Source: Comamonadaceae bacterium
Lineage (GTDB): Bacteria > Pseudomonadota > Gammaproteobacteria > Burkholderiales > Burkholderiaceae_C
Length of the DNA: 64,000 nucleotides
Direction of reading: 5' to 3'
NCBI GenBank assembly: GCA_004144865.1
Contig: SEAY01000002.1
Location: forward strand, 1 to 64,000
Part shown: in pieces, positions 1 through 7,969 of the stretch
Layout of the letters: each line of letters starts with the position of its first letter
Numbering within the stretch: the first letter of the stretch is position 1
The notes under the pieces: model-generated
What the model was told of the DNA's origin: nothing
Databases searched by the model: none
The model's input: the letters and a program-made list of their open reading frames with translations, nothing else
Translations under genes and position numbers: made by a program

Positions 1-78
1 TGCACCTGCACCTGCACCTGCACCTGCACCTGCACCTGCACCTGCACCTGCACCTGCACCTGCACCTGCACCTGCACC
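1..78. repeat. TGCACC hexanucleotide tandem repeat, 13 perfect copies
   Basis: Thirteen uninterrupted TGCACC units start at the first base of the window, so the array may be longer upstream. It lies in frame and encodes alternating Ala and Pro. Because the unit is six bases, copy-number change would lengthen or shorten the linker without shifting the frame. Confidence 0.97.
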
Positions 79-376
79 GGTCGGTGCGACGATTCCGCAA
101 CGTTTCCACGGCGAATGGACCGCCAACCTGGCCGACTGCGGGCGCTCCAGCGAAACCCGCCTGCGGATCTCCGCGGAGCGCATACGCTTCCACGAGAGCA
201 GCGGGAAGGTCCTCGCGGTCACTGCCCATTCGGACGGGGAGATCACGGTCGAGTCCGAGCTCACCGGCGAAGGCACCACCTTCCGCAACCAGCGCCGCTG
301 GCGCCTGGCCCCCGATGGCAGCACGCTCCAGGACGTGACCGAAGGCGCCGGGCTGGTCCGCCGGCGCTGCCCCTGA
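1..376 (+). CDS. Hypothetical protein with Ala-Pro repeat linker (5' truncated)
   Basis: The reading frame is open from base 2 to a TGA at 374-376 and has no start inside the window, so the N-terminus is missing. The first 26 codons are an uninterrupted Ala-Pro dipeptide repeat encoded by the TGCACC hexamer tandem array. About 98 residues of compact, Trp-containing globular sequence follow, beginning FHGEWTANLADCG and ending with an Arg-rich CP terminus. The architecture is an extended flexible linker plus a C-terminal domain, as in envelope-associated proteins. I do not recognise the domain and no catalytic motif is evident. Confidence 0.7.
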   Translation, partial: APAPAPAPAPAPAPAPAPAPAPAPAPVGATIPQRFHGEWTANLADCGRSSETRLRISAERIRFHESSGKVLAVTAHSDGEITVESELTGEGTTFRNQRRWRLAPDGSTLQDVTEGAGLVRRRCP

Positions 377-413
377 TCCCCGCCCGTACGAAAGCTGTGC
401 CACCATCCGCGCC

Positions 414-923
414 ATGAAGGTGCTGCTGCATGCTTTCGCCCTGCTGCACGGATTGATGGCCGTGCTGTTCGCGGTCGCCGCCCTGCTGCTCATCGCGACG
501 GCCGTCCAGGTCGCATGGACCGGCCTGGCGGACGGTTTCGGCCGCGACGCGGCGCAGGAGATCATCGACGCCATGGGCCTGCTGGCCGCCGCGGTGGTCG
601 CCCTGCAGATCTCGCAGACCGTGGTGGAGGAGGAGGTCCAGCGCGCCGTGCACGTGAGCGGCCCCACGCGCGTGCGCCGCTTCCTCTCCCGCTTCTTCGT
701 CGTGGTCACGGTCGCCCTGGCGATCGAGGCGCTGGTCGCCACGTTCCGCGCCGTGCACGAGGATCCGGCGCAGCTCGTCTACGTGGGCGCACTGCTCGCA
801 GGGACCGCGCTGCTGGTGGGCGCCTGGGGCGCGTTCGTGTTCTGGAACCGCAGCGCCGAGGAGCTGGAGCCCGAGGCGATGCGCGAGGTGAAACGCGAGG
901 ACGAACGCCTGAAGGAGCCCTGA
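414..923 (+). CDS. Hypothetical integral membrane protein
   Basis: The 169-residue protein has four hydrophobic segments, at about residues 7-30, 50-66, 89-108 and 120-142. Its C-terminus is short, charged and Glu/Arg-rich (EELEPEAMREVKREDE) and probably cytoplasmic. The segment after the second helix is acidic (TVVEEEVQ). No enzyme motif is visible. It resembles small phosphate-starvation-inducible-like or general-stress membrane proteins of Burkholderiales only in topology, so no function is assigned. The ATG at 414 follows the preceding gene by 37 bases. Confidence 0.75.
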   Translation: MKVLLHAFALLHGLMAVLFAVAALLLIATAVQVAWTGLADGFGRDAAQEIIDAMGLLAAAVVALQISQTVVEEEVQRAVHVSGPTRVRRFLSRFFVVVTVALAIEALVATFRAVHEDPAQLVYVGALLAGTALLVGAWGAFVFWNRSAEELEPEAMREVKREDERLKEP

Positions 924-1013
924 AGCGCGCGCCAGCTCGGCTGGGGGAGCCGTCCTACAACCCGCCGCCTGCGCGCGCGCCACCATGGCGACTGGCAACG
1001 AGGAAGAACCGAG

Positions 1014-1412
1014 ATGGCCCTGCCGCATGCACGACACCTGGACGTGATCAACGTGGCCCCGCTGGGCGACCGGCTGGAAGGCACGGTGAGCACGAGCCTG
1101 ATCAAGACCGACCGCATCCAGCTGCTGCACCTGGTGCTGGCGGAGAACCAGGACCAGCCGCAGCACCACGTGGAGGACGAGTGCACCATCCACTGCCTCG
1201 AAGGCGTGGTCGAACTCGTCACCGGCAGCGGCGTGCGGCGCATGACGGCGGGCAACATCGTCGTGCTGCCCCCGCAGCAGCGGCACGCGCTGCGCGCGCG
1301 CACCGCCGCCACCGTGCTGGTCACGCTGCTGCTGCACGGCGGCGATGCCGGCGACCAGGGCGGCGCGGGCCAGCGGCGCGAGCCCGGCAAGGATTCGCCC
1401 GCCAGGCCTTGA
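1014..1412 (+). CDS. Cupin-domain protein
   Basis: The 132-residue protein has a single cupin barrel. Motif 1 is degenerate around residues 44-60 (QHHVEDECTIHCLEGVVEL), and motif 2 is near residues 75-92, where GNIVVLPPQQRHALRA supplies the Pro and His typical of the second motif. The His pair and Glu could bind a metal, but substrate and reaction cannot be read from sequence. Residues after about 110 are a Gly/Arg-rich low-complexity tail. It stands alone between small stress-type genes. The ATG at 1014 has only a weak ribosome-binding site (AAGAACCGAG). Confidence 0.7.
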   Translation: MALPHARHLDVINVAPLGDRLEGTVSTSLIKTDRIQLLHLVLAENQDQPQHHVEDECTIHCLEGVVELVTGSGVRRMTAGNIVVLPPQQRHALRARTAATVLVTLLLHGGDAGDQGGAGQRREPGKDSPARP

Positions 1413-1444
1413 TGCGATCGCGGTGCCCGCCGGCCCGCGCGCTG

Positions 1445-1461
1445 GTTCGCGATTCGCGAAC
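1445..1461. promoter_or_regulatory. Perfect dyad GTTCGCG-ATT-CGCGAAC
   Basis: Two 7-base arms are separated by three bases, about 85 bases upstream of the Ser/Lys-repeat gene at 1547. It could be an operator or simply a hairpin. Nothing else identifies the binding protein. Confidence 0.35.
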
Positions 1462-1546
1462 TGTTCCTACAAGGCGCGCTTGCATGCGCGCGTAGCTTGC
1501 GGTATCCGGGGCCGCGATGGCGGCCCGCCATCCAAGGAGACCCCCC

Positions 1547-1927
1547 ATGCCTGCAGGATCAAGCGCCAAGCGCGAACGCCAGTACGAGCACATCAAGGAA
1601 GGCTACGAGAAGCGCGGCCAGAAGGGACGCGCCGAGGAGATCGCCGCGCGCACCGTGAACAAGGAGCGCGCCGAGGCGGGCGAGACGAAGAAGTCGTCGG
1701 CCAGGAAGTCCCCCTCGTCGGCCAAGCCCGCCGCGAAGTCGTCTTCCAGCCGCTCCTCTTCGAAGCCGGCGGCGAAGTCGTCCAGCCGCTCCACGGCGAA
1801 ATCGTCTTCCAGCCGTTCGTCTTCGAAGCCCTCCGCCAAGTCGTCTTCCAGCCGGTCTTCCTCCAAGCCCGCGGCGAAGTCGTCCAGCCGGTCGTCCTCG
1901 AAGTCCTCTTCCTCGAAGTCCTCCTAG
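1547..1927 (+). CDS. Ser/Lys-repeat protein of the 'plasmid stabilization' type
   Basis: The 126-residue basic protein has an N-terminus (MPAGSSAKRERQYEHIKEGY, then AEEIAARTVNKERA near residues 31-44) that matches the family commonly annotated 'plasmid stabilization protein' in Betaproteobacteria, whose real role is unknown. From about residue 50 to the end it is a Ser/Lys/Ala low-complexity tail built from repeated AAKSSS(S)RSSSKP units, reminiscent of histone H1-like nucleoid proteins. I chose the ATG at 1547 because a good ribosome-binding site (AAGGAGA) precedes it; an in-frame ATG at 1517 lacks one. The genome context is chromosomal, not plasmid. Confidence 0.75.
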   Translation: MPAGSSAKRERQYEHIKEGYEKRGQKGRAEEIAARTVNKERAEAGETKKSSARKSPSSAKPAAKSSSSRSSSKPAAKSSSRSTAKSSSSRSSSKPSAKSSSSRSSSKPAAKSSSRSSSKSSSSKSS

Positions 1928-2041
1928 TCCGGCCGCGGCGCGCGGCAACCGGGATTCACAGTCTTCACCGCACCTTTGCAGCAGCCCGTCAGCGCGCGCA
2001 TCCGCGCGCCGTTGAAGGGAGAAGAACCGCAGGAGGTGCTC

Positions 2042-2245
2042 ATGACGGATTCGTCTTCGGTTGCCGCGTTCCGGCTGTGCTTCCGGTCCCTGTTCGGCGG
2101 GCGCGGGTTCGCCTTCCCGTGCGATGCGCGCGGCAACGTGGACCTCGATCGCCTGAGCGAGCAGGCGCGCAACAACTACTTCTACGCGCGAGCAATGGTC
2201 GGCCGCGAGCTCGCCGTGCCCGCCGTCGAGTCGGGCGCGCGCTAG
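2042..2245 (+). CDS. Small hypothetical protein (67 aa)
   Basis: This short ORF is preceded by a near-ideal Shine-Dalgarno (AGGAGGTGCTC directly before ATG), which supports translation and decides the start over an in-frame upstream ATG at 1976. The product has a central FGGRGFAFPCDARGNVDLDRL stretch containing its second Cys, and an Asn/Tyr-rich segment (RNNYFYARAM). It has no signal peptide or membrane segment. I do not recognise the family. It lies downstream of the Ser/Lys-repeat gene on the same strand. Confidence 0.65.
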   Translation: MTDSSSVAAFRLCFRSLFGGRGFAFPCDARGNVDLDRLSEQARNNYFYARAMVGRELAVPAVESGAR

Positions 2246-2428
2246 GCGCTACCGCGCTGCATGGGCTCGGGGCGGGGCATCGGCCCCCGGGGCGGCTCGG
2301 GTTGCGGGCCGAGGGGCGGCTTGGGTTCGGGTGGAGGCTGGGTGGCCATGGCCCATCCTACCCGCGCCGCCAGGCGCGCGGGGGCGCGTCCGACGCCGGC
2401 GTGGCGGCCCTTGCCCCACCATGGCCCC

Positions 2429-2737
2429 ATGAAACAGCAGGAACAAGCGGGCGGCGCCCAGCCCGCACTCGAACACAACGAGGCGCGATCGCAATACGAA
2501 CTGCACCTGGACGGGCGCGTCGCCGGCAAGGCGGTCTACCGGCGCGAGGGCGACCGCCTGCACTTCACCCACACCGAGGTCGATCCCGCCCACGAAGGCC
2601 AGGGCCTCGGCTCGCGGCTGGCGGCCTTCGCGCTCGACGACGTCAGGACGCGCGGCCTGAAGGCGGTGCCGCAGTGCCCCTTCATCGCGAAATACATCGC
2701 GAAGCACGAGAAGGAGTACGGCGGCGTCCTCGCCTGA
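2429..2737 (+). CDS. GNAT-type N-acetyltransferase (YjdJ-like)
   Basis: The roughly 102-residue protein matches the short single-domain GNAT family (Acetyltransf_CG type). The segment HTEVDPAHEGQGLGSRLA supplies the acetyl-CoA pyrophosphate-binding loop (GQGLGSRL). The C-terminal PQCPFIAKYIAKHEKEY is also characteristic, with the family Cys and His. Likely acceptors are unknown. The ATG at 2429 places the domain at the normal N-terminal position; an upstream in-frame ATG at 2261 would add a Gly-rich segment that looks like read-through of noncoding sequence. Confidence 0.8.
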   Translation: MKQQEQAGGAQPALEHNEARSQYELHLDGRVAGKAVYRREGDRLHFTHTEVDPAHEGQGLGSRLAAFALDDVRTRGLKAVPQCPFIAKYIAKHEKEYGGVLA

Positions 2738-2762
2738 CCGCGCTCGGACGCCGAGCGCGGTC
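2736..2762. terminator. Bidirectional hairpin between convergent genes
   Basis: Perfect 12-base-pair stem (GACCGCGCTCGG / CCGAGCGCGGTC) with a 3-base loop. It overlaps the stop codon of the acetyltransferase and faces the end of the minus-strand dehydrogenase. There is no T tract, so it may act as an RNA 3'-end stabiliser rather than a strong intrinsic terminator. Confidence 0.55.
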
Positions 2763-2776
2763 CAGCACCGGAGCGC

Positions 2777-4216
2777 TCAGACGTTCATGATCGCGACCGA
2801 GCGCGCGTTCAGGTACGCCTCCAGCGACTCCGGGCCGCCCTCCGAGCCGTAGCCCGAGTCCTTGATGCCGCCGAAGGGCATCTCCGCGCTGGGCATCGCG
2901 GGCATGTTGATCCACAGCATGCCCACTTCGACCCGGCGCGTGAGCAGGTCGGCGTTCTTCAGCGACTTGGTGAAGCCGTAGCCGGCCAGCCCGAAGGACA
3001 GCCGGTTCGCCTCGGCGATCGCTTCCTCCAGCTTGTTGAAGCTGCGGATGCCGGCCACCGGGCCGAAAGGCTCGTCGTTGAACATCCGGGCCTCCAGGGG
3101 CACGTCCACCAGCACGGTCGGCTCCCAGAAGTTGCCGGAGTCGCCGATGCGCTTGCCGCCGGTGAGCACGGTGGCGCCCTTCTTCACCGCGTCCTCATGG
3201 AGATCGGCCATCGCCGTGAGGCGGCGCGGATTGGCCAGCGGGCCCATCTGCGTGCCTTCGGCCAGGCCGTCGCCGACCTTGAGGCCCTGCGCGTACTTGG
3301 CCAGCGCCTGCGCGAACTCGTCCTTCACGCTTTCGTGCACCAGGAAGCGGGTGGGCGAGATGCAGACCTGTCCCGCGTTGCGGAACTTGGCCGCGCCCGC
3401 GGCCTTGACCGCCAGCCCGATGTCCGCGTCCTCGCAGACGATCACCGGCGCGTGGCCGCCCAGCTCCATCGTCACGCGCTTCATGTGCTGGCCGGCCAGG
3501 CCGGCGAGCTGCTTGCCCACCGGCGTGGAGCCGGTGAACGTGATCTTGCGGATCACCGGGTGCGGCACCAGGTAGCCCGAGATCTCCGCCGGGTTGCCGT
3601 ACACGAGGCCCAGCACGCCGGGCGGGATGCCCGCATCGGCGAACGCCTTGATGAAGGCGGCGGGGCCGGCCGGCGTTTCCTCGGCGGCCTTCACCAGCAT
3701 CGAGCAGCCCGCGGCCAGCGCCGGGCCGACCTTGCGCACCACCTGGTTGATCGGGAAGTTCCAGGGCGTGAACGCGGCGACCGGGCCCACGGGATCCTTC
3801 ACCACCATCTGGCGCAGCTCCGGCTTGCCGCGCGAAGGCACGAGGCGGCCGTAGACGCGCATGCCTTCGTCGGCGAACCACTCGATCAGGTCGGCGGCGG
3901 CCAGCGCCTCGCCCTTGGCCTCCACCAGCGGCTTGCCCTGCTCCTGCGTGAGGAGCGGGGCGATCTCGCCGGCGCGCTCACGGATCAGCGCGGCGGCCTT
4001 GCGCATGATCTTCGCGCGGTCGGCCGGCGGCATGTCGCGCCAGGTCTCGAAGCCCTTCTGCGCCGCCTCGAGCGCCCGGTCCAGGTCCGCCTTGCCGGCC
4101 TGCGCCACGCGCCCGATCTCCTTGCCCGTCGCCGGGTTGAACACGGGAAGCGAGCGGCCGTCCGCGGCGTCCTGCCACTGGCCATTGATGAAGAGCTGGG
4201 TGTTGGGGTAGGTCAT
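2777..4216 (-). CDS. NAD(P)-dependent succinate-semialdehyde dehydrogenase-like aldehyde dehydrogenase
   Basis: The 479-residue, full-length aldehyde dehydrogenase has the oxyanion Asn in PWNFP (N153), the cofactor-binding Lys near K176, the FTGS nucleotide loop (about 227-230), the general-base Glu in ELGGHAP (E251) and the catalytic Cys in GQVCISP (C285). The sequence layout is closest to class GabD/YneI succinate-semialdehyde dehydrogenases, which oxidise succinate semialdehyde to succinate in GABA or related catabolism. Other short semialdehydes are possible because no gabT or transporter neighbour is present. It is divergent from the KTSC gene and convergent with the GNAT gene. Confidence 0.85.
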   Translation of the reverse strand: MTYPNTQLFINGQWQDAADGRSLPVFNPATGKEIGRVAQAGKADLDRALEAAQKGFETWRDMPPADRAKIMRKAAALIRERAGEIAPLLTQEQGKPLVEAKGEALAAADLIEWFADEGMRVYGRLVPSRGKPELRQMVVKDPVGPVAAFTPWNFPINQVVRKVGPALAAGCSMLVKAAEETPAGPAAFIKAFADAGIPPGVLGLVYGNPAEISGYLVPHPVIRKITFTGSTPVGKQLAGLAGQHMKRVTMELGGHAPVIVCEDADIGLAVKAAGAAKFRNAGQVCISPTRFLVHESVKDEFAQALAKYAQGLKVGDGLAEGTQMGPLANPRRLTAMADLHEDAVKKGATVLTGGKRIGDSGNFWEPTVLVDVPLEARMFNDEPFGPVAGIRSFNKLEEAIAEANRLSFGLAGYGFTKSLKNADLLTRRVEVGMLWINMPAMPSAEMPFGGIKDSGYGSEGGPESLEAYLNARSVAIMNV

Positions 4217-4319
4217 GGGCGTCTCTCTCTCGGGTGATGCCCGGGATTATGCTTGGGCCCGCCGGGCCACCCGGGGGCCCACGGGAAGCCCCCGGACCGC
4301 GATGAGGAAAGGAACGCGC

Positions 4320-4589
4320 ATGCCCACCAGGACGTTCACCACCGGCCGGATCCGCCAGGCCGACTACGACCCCGCCTCGAGGCAGCTGGACCTGCTGTGG
4401 GACAACGGCTCCGTGCTCGCGTACAAGCACGTGCCCGACGAGGTGTTCCGGCGCCTGTGCAGCGCGCCCAACCCCGCCACCTACTGGGAAGACCGCATCG
4501 CCGAGGAGTACCCGAAGGGCACGCCGAAGGCGCGCCCGGGCGCCGGGGGCGACAGGAAATGGGGCGACCTGTTCGGCGAGCCGGAGTAG
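4320..4589 (+). CDS. KTSC-domain protein
   Basis: The 89-residue protein matches the small KTSC domain, with YDPASRQLDLLW, a DNGSVLAYKHVP strand pair and a helix with the VPDEVFRRL pattern, ending in an acidic tail after RKWGDLF. The family is widespread, often found fused to phage or lysyl-tRNA synthetase-related proteins, and has no firm function. The ATG at 4320 follows AGGAAAGGAA; the upstream in-frame ATG at 4215 overlaps the start of the divergent dehydrogenase. It is convergent with the following membrane-anchored gene, with a single base between the two stops. Confidence 0.8.
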   Translation: MPTRTFTTGRIRQADYDPASRQLDLLWDNGSVLAYKHVPDEVFRRLCSAPNPATYWEDRIAEEYPKGTPKARPGAGGDRKWGDLFGEPE

Positions 4590-4590
4590 C

Positions 4591-4896
4591 TCAGCGGAAC
4601 AGCCGCGAGAGGACGAGCCCGAGCGCCAGCGCCGCGACCACGGCGGCCCAGGGGCGGGCGCGCACCTGGTGGCGGGCGGCATCGAAGGTTGCCCGCATGT
4701 TTTCGCGTGCGCCGGCCTGCGGCTGCGGGGACACGATGCGAGCCACCCGGCGCGCCCGCGCGACGCGCGCCGGCGGCTCGAGCGCAGCGGGCGTGGCGAA
4801 GCTTTCCTCCTGCGTGTCGTCCAGGTCCAGGTCGGATTCCACCTCCGGCGGATGCACGTCGCCGGAATGCTTCACCGGGCTTCTCGAATGGGGCAT
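4591..4896 (-). CDS. DUF883/ElaB-YqjD-like membrane-anchored protein
   Basis: The 101-residue protein has an acidic N-terminal half (ESDLDLDDTQEE), a basic middle and a single C-terminal transmembrane segment. The end, VRARPWAAVVAALALGLVLS plus RLFR, mirrors the ElaB/YqjD/DUF883 tail, where Pro-Trp opens the helix and a basic residue closes it. YqjD is known to be an inner-membrane protein that binds stationary-phase ribosomes; by family resemblance this one may tether something to the membrane. The helical N-terminal repeat of typical DUF883 proteins is short here. The ATG is preceded by AGAGGAAAC, a good ribosome-binding site. Confidence 0.65.
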   Translation of the reverse strand: MPHSRSPVKHSGDVHPPEVESDLDLDDTQEESFATPAALEPPARVARARRVARIVSPQPQAGARENMRATFDAARHQVRARPWAAVVAALALGLVLSRLFR

Positions 4897-5050
4897 GGGC
4901 GTTTCCTCTCGTTTCTGTGCGTGCAAATCTAGCCGCACCCGCCGCGCGCGGCCGTAGGAAAGCGTCGCGGCCTGTGCGGGTGTCCCCTGATGACCGGCCG
5001 CGAGGCCCGCCTGTACCCTGCCGTGGAGCCATCCCAACTCAGGAGCCTGC

Positions 5051-6022
5051 ATGCGTTTGTTGAAAACCTTCGTTTCCGGCCTGGTGCTGCTCTGCAGCGC
5101 CGCTGCGCTGCCTGCCGCCGCGCAGTCGGACTTCCCCAACCGGCCCATCAAGTGGATCGTGCCGTACCCGCCGGGCGGCACGACCGACCTGCTCGCGCGG
5201 CTGATGGGCACCTGGCTCTCGCAGCGCCTGGGCCAGCAGGTGATCGTCGACAACCGCGCCGGGGGCGGCAACAACATCGGCACCGAGATGGCGGTCAAGG
5301 CACCGCCGGACGGCTACACCGTGCACCTGGTGAACCCCGCCAATGCCATCAACGCCACGCTCTACCCCAAGCTGCCCTTCAACTTCCTGGAAGACCTGGT
5401 GCCGGTGGGCGGCATCGTCCGCGTGCCCAACGTGATGACGGTCACGAAGAACTTCCCCGCGAAGACGGTGGCGGAGTTCATCGAGTACGGCAAGAAGAAC
5501 CCCGGCAAGATCAACATGGCTTCGTCGGGCTCGGGCACCTCGGTGCACCTGTCCGGCGAGCTGTTCAAGTTCATGACCGGCGTCGACATGAAGCACATCC
5601 CCTACAAGGGCGCGGGCCCGGCGATCACCGACCTGATCCCCGGCCAGGTCGACGTGCTGTTCGACAACATGCCCTCCATCATCGGCCACATCCGCAGCGG
5701 CAACCTGCGCGCGCTGGCGGTCACGAGCGCGCAGCGCTCGCCGGCCCTGCCTGACGTGCCGACGGTGGCCGAGACGGTGCCCGGCTACGAGGCCAGCGCG
5801 TGGTTCGGCATGGCGGCGCCCAAGGGCACGCCGCCGGCCGTGATCGAACGCCTCAACCGCGAGATCAACGCGGCGCTCGCCGATCCCGGCATGCGCGCGA
5901 AGCTGGCGGACCTGGGCGGCGTGCCGATCGCCGGCACGCCGGACCAGTTCTGGGCGATCCATCGCGCCGAGACGGAGAAGTGGGAGAAGATCGTCAAGTT
6001 CTCGGGCGCCAAGGTCGAATAG
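5051..6022 (+). CDS. Bug-family tripartite tricarboxylate transporter receptor
   Basis: The 323-residue periplasmic binding protein has a Sec signal peptide (about residues 1-24, cleavage at AAA-Q). The mature part begins with the family signature NRPIKWIVPYPPGGTTDLLA and continues with IVDNRAGGGNNIGTE and IPYKGAGPAITDL, all typical of the Bug (Bordetella uptake gene) family. These proteins capture organic acids such as citrate or other carboxylates for TctAB-type permeases. No tctA or tctB is nearby, as is usual for the hugely expanded Bug sets of Betaproteobacteria, so the ligand is unknown. The ribosome-binding site is AGGAG seven bases before the ATG. Confidence 0.92.
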   Translation: MRLLKTFVSGLVLLCSAAALPAAAQSDFPNRPIKWIVPYPPGGTTDLLARLMGTWLSQRLGQQVIVDNRAGGGNNIGTEMAVKAPPDGYTVHLVNPANAINATLYPKLPFNFLEDLVPVGGIVRVPNVMTVTKNFPAKTVAEFIEYGKKNPGKINMASSGSGTSVHLSGELFKFMTGVDMKHIPYKGAGPAITDLIPGQVDVLFDNMPSIIGHIRSGNLRALAVTSAQRSPALPDVPTVAETVPGYEASAWFGMAAPKGTPPAVIERLNREINAALADPGMRAKLADLGGVPIAGTPDQFWAIHRAETEKWEKIVKFSGAKVE

Positions 6023-6031
6023 CCGGGGCCC

Positions 6032-6062
6032 GGTGCGCCGGCTCCTTCAGGACCGGCGCGCC
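6032..6062. terminator. Hairpin between convergent genes
   Basis: GGTGCGCCGG pairs with CCGGCGCGCC (one G-T pair) around an 11-base loop, just after the Bug receptor stop and overlapping the 3' end of the minus-strand gene. There is no T tract, so termination is only suggested. Confidence 0.4.
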
Positions 6063-6412
6063 TCGCGCGTGCGCCCCGGTGGCCATAGCGGGCGGGCGCG
6101 GCGCAGCAGGTCGCGCCCCATCGATTCGGTCGCGCGCGGCTGCTGCTTGAGCACCAGGTCGCAGCCGTAGTCCGGCTCGCCGTGGCCCGGCAGGTGCTCG
6201 GCGAAGCCGAGGATGTGCAGCTGGTCGCGCAGGAGGGCCGCCTGCTCGAAGCCGCGCAGCACGCCACCGGCCACCATGACCCCATCCGCCGAGAGCACGC
6301 CGATGCGCAGGCGCAGGCGCTCGTGCGAGGGCAGCTGCGTGGCCATCTGGAAAGCATGCGCCACCCCGGTGTCGTCGAGCCAGGGGCGGATGGAACGGGC
6401 GGAGTTGGGCAT
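6047..6412 (-). CDS. Hypothetical protein (121 aa)
   Basis: This small soluble protein begins MPNSARSIRPWLDDTG. It contains a predicted beta-rich core with LRIGVLSADGVMVAGGVLRG and an Arg-rich C-terminus. There is no signal peptide, membrane segment or recognised motif. I chose the ATG at 6412 because the longer frame (from 6598) would run through the divergent promoter region and encodes Cys/Arg-rich sequence of random character. It is divergent from the membrane-anchored gene at 6588, across a 175-base spacer. Confidence 0.55.
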   Translation of the reverse strand: MPNSARSIRPWLDDTGVAHAFQMATQLPSHERLRLRIGVLSADGVMVAGGVLRGFEQAALLRDQLHILGFAEHLPGHGEPDYGCDLVLKQQPRATESMGRDLLRRARPLWPPGRTREARRS

Positions 6413-6587
6413 GGCGCCACACACTACCCGCACCGCCGCGCCTGGATCGCTGCAAATGGCACAGCTGCAACAGGTTACGCGGGGTTGCGACGCGCGTTCG
6501 CCTGGCGGTAGCCGCGCTCCGTTACGGTCGTTTACGACGGAAATATCCTGGTGCAGCAGCGGCGCGCGCGCGTGGCCCACTGGGTCC

Positions 6588-6950
6588 ATGACTAGCAATC
6601 AGGCCGTGCTCTGGCTGGTGGCGTGCGTGGCGGCGCTCACGCTGGCAGGCTACCTGTGGACCCTCGGGCGCGAAGCCTCGCAGCGCCGGACGCGGCGCCG
6701 GCGCTTCCATCGCGACCTGGCCGCGCATCGCCCCTCGCAGCCCGCCACGATTTCCGGCAGCATGAGCCGCGACCGCGTCGCCACCGTGCGGCGCGAAGCG
6801 GAGAACGCCGCGCGCCTGGTGGCGCTGGGGCTCGCGCCGGAGCCCCGCAATCCCTACCGCGAAGGCTCGCCCGAGTTCGTGCTGTGGGTGGCCACGTACC
6901 ACCTGACGCTGGCCGAGCTGCGCGACGACCTGCCCCTCAGCCAGCCGTGA
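6588..6950 (+). CDS. Hypothetical membrane-anchored protein (120 aa)
   Basis: The N-terminus has one transmembrane helix (about residues 5-27, AVLWLVACVAALTLAGYLW), followed by a strongly basic patch (RRTRRRRFHR) that would hold the rest in the cytoplasm. The soluble part, about residues 50-120, is helical and ends with SPEFVLWVATYHLTLAELRDDL. No known domain was recognised. The ATG at 6588 is chosen because the hydrophobic helix begins directly after it. Confidence 0.6.
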   Translation: MTSNQAVLWLVACVAALTLAGYLWTLGREASQRRTRRRRFHRDLAAHRPSQPATISGSMSRDRVATVRREAENAARLVALGLAPEPRNPYREGSPEFVLWVATYHLTLAELRDDLPLSQP

Positions 6951-6974
6951 TCGCCGCGGCCGCGATCGTGGCGC

Positions 6975-7949
6975 TCAATCCGCCTTGATCTGCGCCACGC
7001 GCACGATGCGCTCCCACTTGGCGCGCTCGTTCACGCCCAGGGCGGCGAGTTCGGCCGGCGCCATGGCCACCGCCTTGGCGCCCTGCTCCTCGGCGCGGCG
7101 GCGGAAGTCGGCGGACTCGACCACCTGGCGCACCGCGGCGGACAGCTTGTTCTGCACGTCGGCGGGCAGGGACGACGGTCCGTACACCGCGAACCAGGAA
7201 GACGCCTCGAGCGGAACGCCCATCTCGATGGCGGTCGGCACGTCGGGCAGCGACGGCAGGCGCGCCTTGCCCGTCACCATCAGGGGCTTGAGGCGACCCG
7301 CCTTGATGTGCGGCAGCAGCGGCGGCGGCGTGGTGATGGTGAGGTCCACGGTGCCCGCCAGCAGGTCGGTGAGCGCCGGGCCCGTGCCGCGGTAGGGAAT
7401 GTGCGTCATGAAGGTCTTCGTGAGGTCCTTCAGCAGCTCGGTCGTGACGTGCTGCAGCGCGCCGTTGCCGCTGGAGGCGTAGTTCACCTTGCCGGGGTTC
7501 GCTTTCACGTAGGCCAGGAACTCCCGGAAGTCCTTCGCGGGGAAGTCGGCGCGCACCACCATCACCTGCGGCGCGTCGATCAGGTGGCCGATGGGCTTGA
7601 GGTCCCGGGCCGGATCGAAGCCCTGCACCGGCTGCAGCAGCGGCGTGATGCTCTGGTAGCCGGAGTACTGCACCAGCAGCGTGTGGCCGTCGCCCGGGGC
7701 GCGCGCCACCAGCTGGCCGGCGATGTTGCCGTTGGCGCCGCTGCGGTTGTCCACCACCACCGAGGCCTGCAGCAGGCGGCCCAGCGGCTCGGCGAGCATG
7801 CGCGCGGAGATGTCCGTGGTGCCGCCGGGGGCGGCGCCCACCACCAGCGTGATGGGACGGCCCTGGGCGCGCAGCGGCAGCGCGAGCGACGCGGCGCCCG
7901 CAGTGGCGGCGGCAACGAAGGTACGGCGGGTGATCGGATGCATGGTCAT
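6975..7949 (-). CDS. Bug-family tripartite tricarboxylate transporter receptor
   Basis: The 324-residue periplasmic receptor has a twin-Arg-like signal peptide (ITRRTFVAAATAGAASLAL) that suggests Tat or Sec export. The family motifs TLVVGAAPGGTTDISAR, VVDNRSGANGNIAGQ and IPYRGTGPALTDLLAG are present. It is the last gene of a minus-strand run LysR, CaiB, HMG-CoA lyase, receptor, with 20 bases between it and the lyase gene, so its ligand is probably the acid processed by those enzymes. Starts at 7949 (MTM) and 7943 (MHP) cannot be separated; neither has a strong ribosome-binding site. Confidence 0.9.
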   Translation of the reverse strand: MTMHPITRRTFVAAATAGAASLALPLRAQGRPITLVVGAAPGGTTDISARMLAEPLGRLLQASVVVDNRSGANGNIAGQLVARAPGDGHTLLVQYSGYQSITPLLQPVQGFDPARDLKPIGHLIDAPQVMVVRADFPAKDFREFLAYVKANPGKVNYASSGNGALQHVTTELLKDLTKTFMTHIPYRGTGPALTDLLAGTVDLTITTPPPLLPHIKAGRLKPLMVTGKARLPSLPDVPTAIEMGVPLEASSWFAVYGPSSLPADVQNKLSAAVRQVVESADFRRRAEEQGAKAVAMAPAELAALGVNERAKWERIVRVAQIKAD

Positions 7950-7969
7950 GGGAGAGAGTGGAAAAGGGA

